From assembly GCA_049423065.1 (NCBI GenBank), contig JBMSQB010000099.1, forward strand, positions 1-14,504: DNA of 14,504 nt. Reading direction: 5' to 3'. Below, one piece after another: positions 14,455 through 14,504 of the stretch. The first letter of the stretch is position 1; the number at the start of each line of letters is the position of its first letter. The notes beneath the pieces were generated by a model. The model made no database searches, was not told the origin of the DNA, and worked only from the letters and a program-made list of their open reading frames with translations. The stretch is from SYIM01 sp041182885 (GTDB lineage Bacteria > Pseudomonadota > Gammaproteobacteria > Burkholderiales > Burkholderiaceae_E). The position numbers and the translations under genes are program-made.

Positions 14455-14504
14455 ATGCGAATTGTGATCATTGACGATTACGCAGACAGCGTCCGATCTC
14501 TGAA
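14455..14504 (+). CDS. Probable D-2-hydroxyacid dehydrogenase, N-terminal fragment (cut by window end)
   Basis: Only 16 codons are visible: MRIVIIDDYADSVRSL. The opening (M-[RK]-I-V-[IL]-D-D-Y-x-D-x-V) is characteristic of a D-2-hydroxyacid dehydrogenase subgroup common in Burkholderiales and other proteobacteria, which reduces 2-oxoacids or oxidises D-2-hydroxyacids with NAD(P). AAGGA (14445-14449) is 5 bases before the ATG. A response regulator is the main alternative for an N-terminus beginning IVIIDD, but the Tyr after the Asp pair and the following residues fit less well. The 101 bases between it and the preceding gene show no clear promoter or terminator. Confidence 0.55.
   Translation, partial: MRIVIIDDYADSVRSL

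Overview
The window is GC-rich, gene-dense DNA from a Gram-negative proteobacterium. The mix of an Entner-Doudoroff (ED) operon, a DctPQM TRAP transporter, a molybdenum hydroxylase, dienelactone hydrolase and aryl-alcohol dehydrogenase families suggests a betaproteobacterium, probably Burkholderiales. That placement is inferred from gene content and style; there is no rRNA or other marker to confirm it. No tRNA, rRNA, CRISPR array or insertion sequence was seen.

Left module (1-5516, plus strand). The window opens inside a gene for a large, cysteine-free, apparently secreted protein. Its C-terminus is a tandem array of ~160-residue beta-sandwich repeats resembling the accessory carbohydrate-binding domains of bacterial glycan hydrolases. 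Eight bases after its stop come zwf, edd and eda in one tight operon (zwf/edd overlap by 1 base, edd/eda are 8 bases apart). Together they take glucose 6-phosphate to pyruvate plus glyceraldehyde 3-phosphate, except that no 6-phosphogluconolactonase gene is present. The likely logic is that extracellular glycan binding or degradation feeds sugar into the ED pathway.

Right module (5595-13148, minus strand). It faces the ED operon and ends 78 bases from it. In transcription order it holds a zinc-dependent aryl-alcohol-type dehydrogenase; a 141-bp gap with a promoter-like site and a dyad; then a six-gene run of small cupin, molybdopterin-binding hydroxylase large subunit, TRAP substrate-binding protein, TRAP small membrane subunit, TRAP large membrane subunit, and dienelactone hydrolase family protein. 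The last six genes are 19 or 40 bp apart or overlap, so they are very probably one operon. The set reads as an uptake and catabolic cluster for an unidentified small organic acid, possibly aromatic or cyclic: import by TRAP, alcohol-to-aldehyde and aldehyde-to-acid (or ring hydroxylation) oxidation by the dehydrogenase and Mo enzyme, and hydrolysis by the dienelactone hydrolase relative. The substrate cannot be read from the sequence. The Mo hydroxylase has no FeS or FAD partner gene beside it, which is the most unusual feature of the cluster.

Far right (13277-14504, plus strand). Divergent from the dehydrogenase is a Gfo/Idh/MocA family oxidoreductase, followed after 101 bases by the first 16 codons of a probable D-2-hydroxyacid dehydrogenase, cut by the window edge.

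Intergenic DNA is scarce. The only gaps over 100 bases are 11901-12041, 13149-13276 and 14354-14454. No gap reaches 300 bases.
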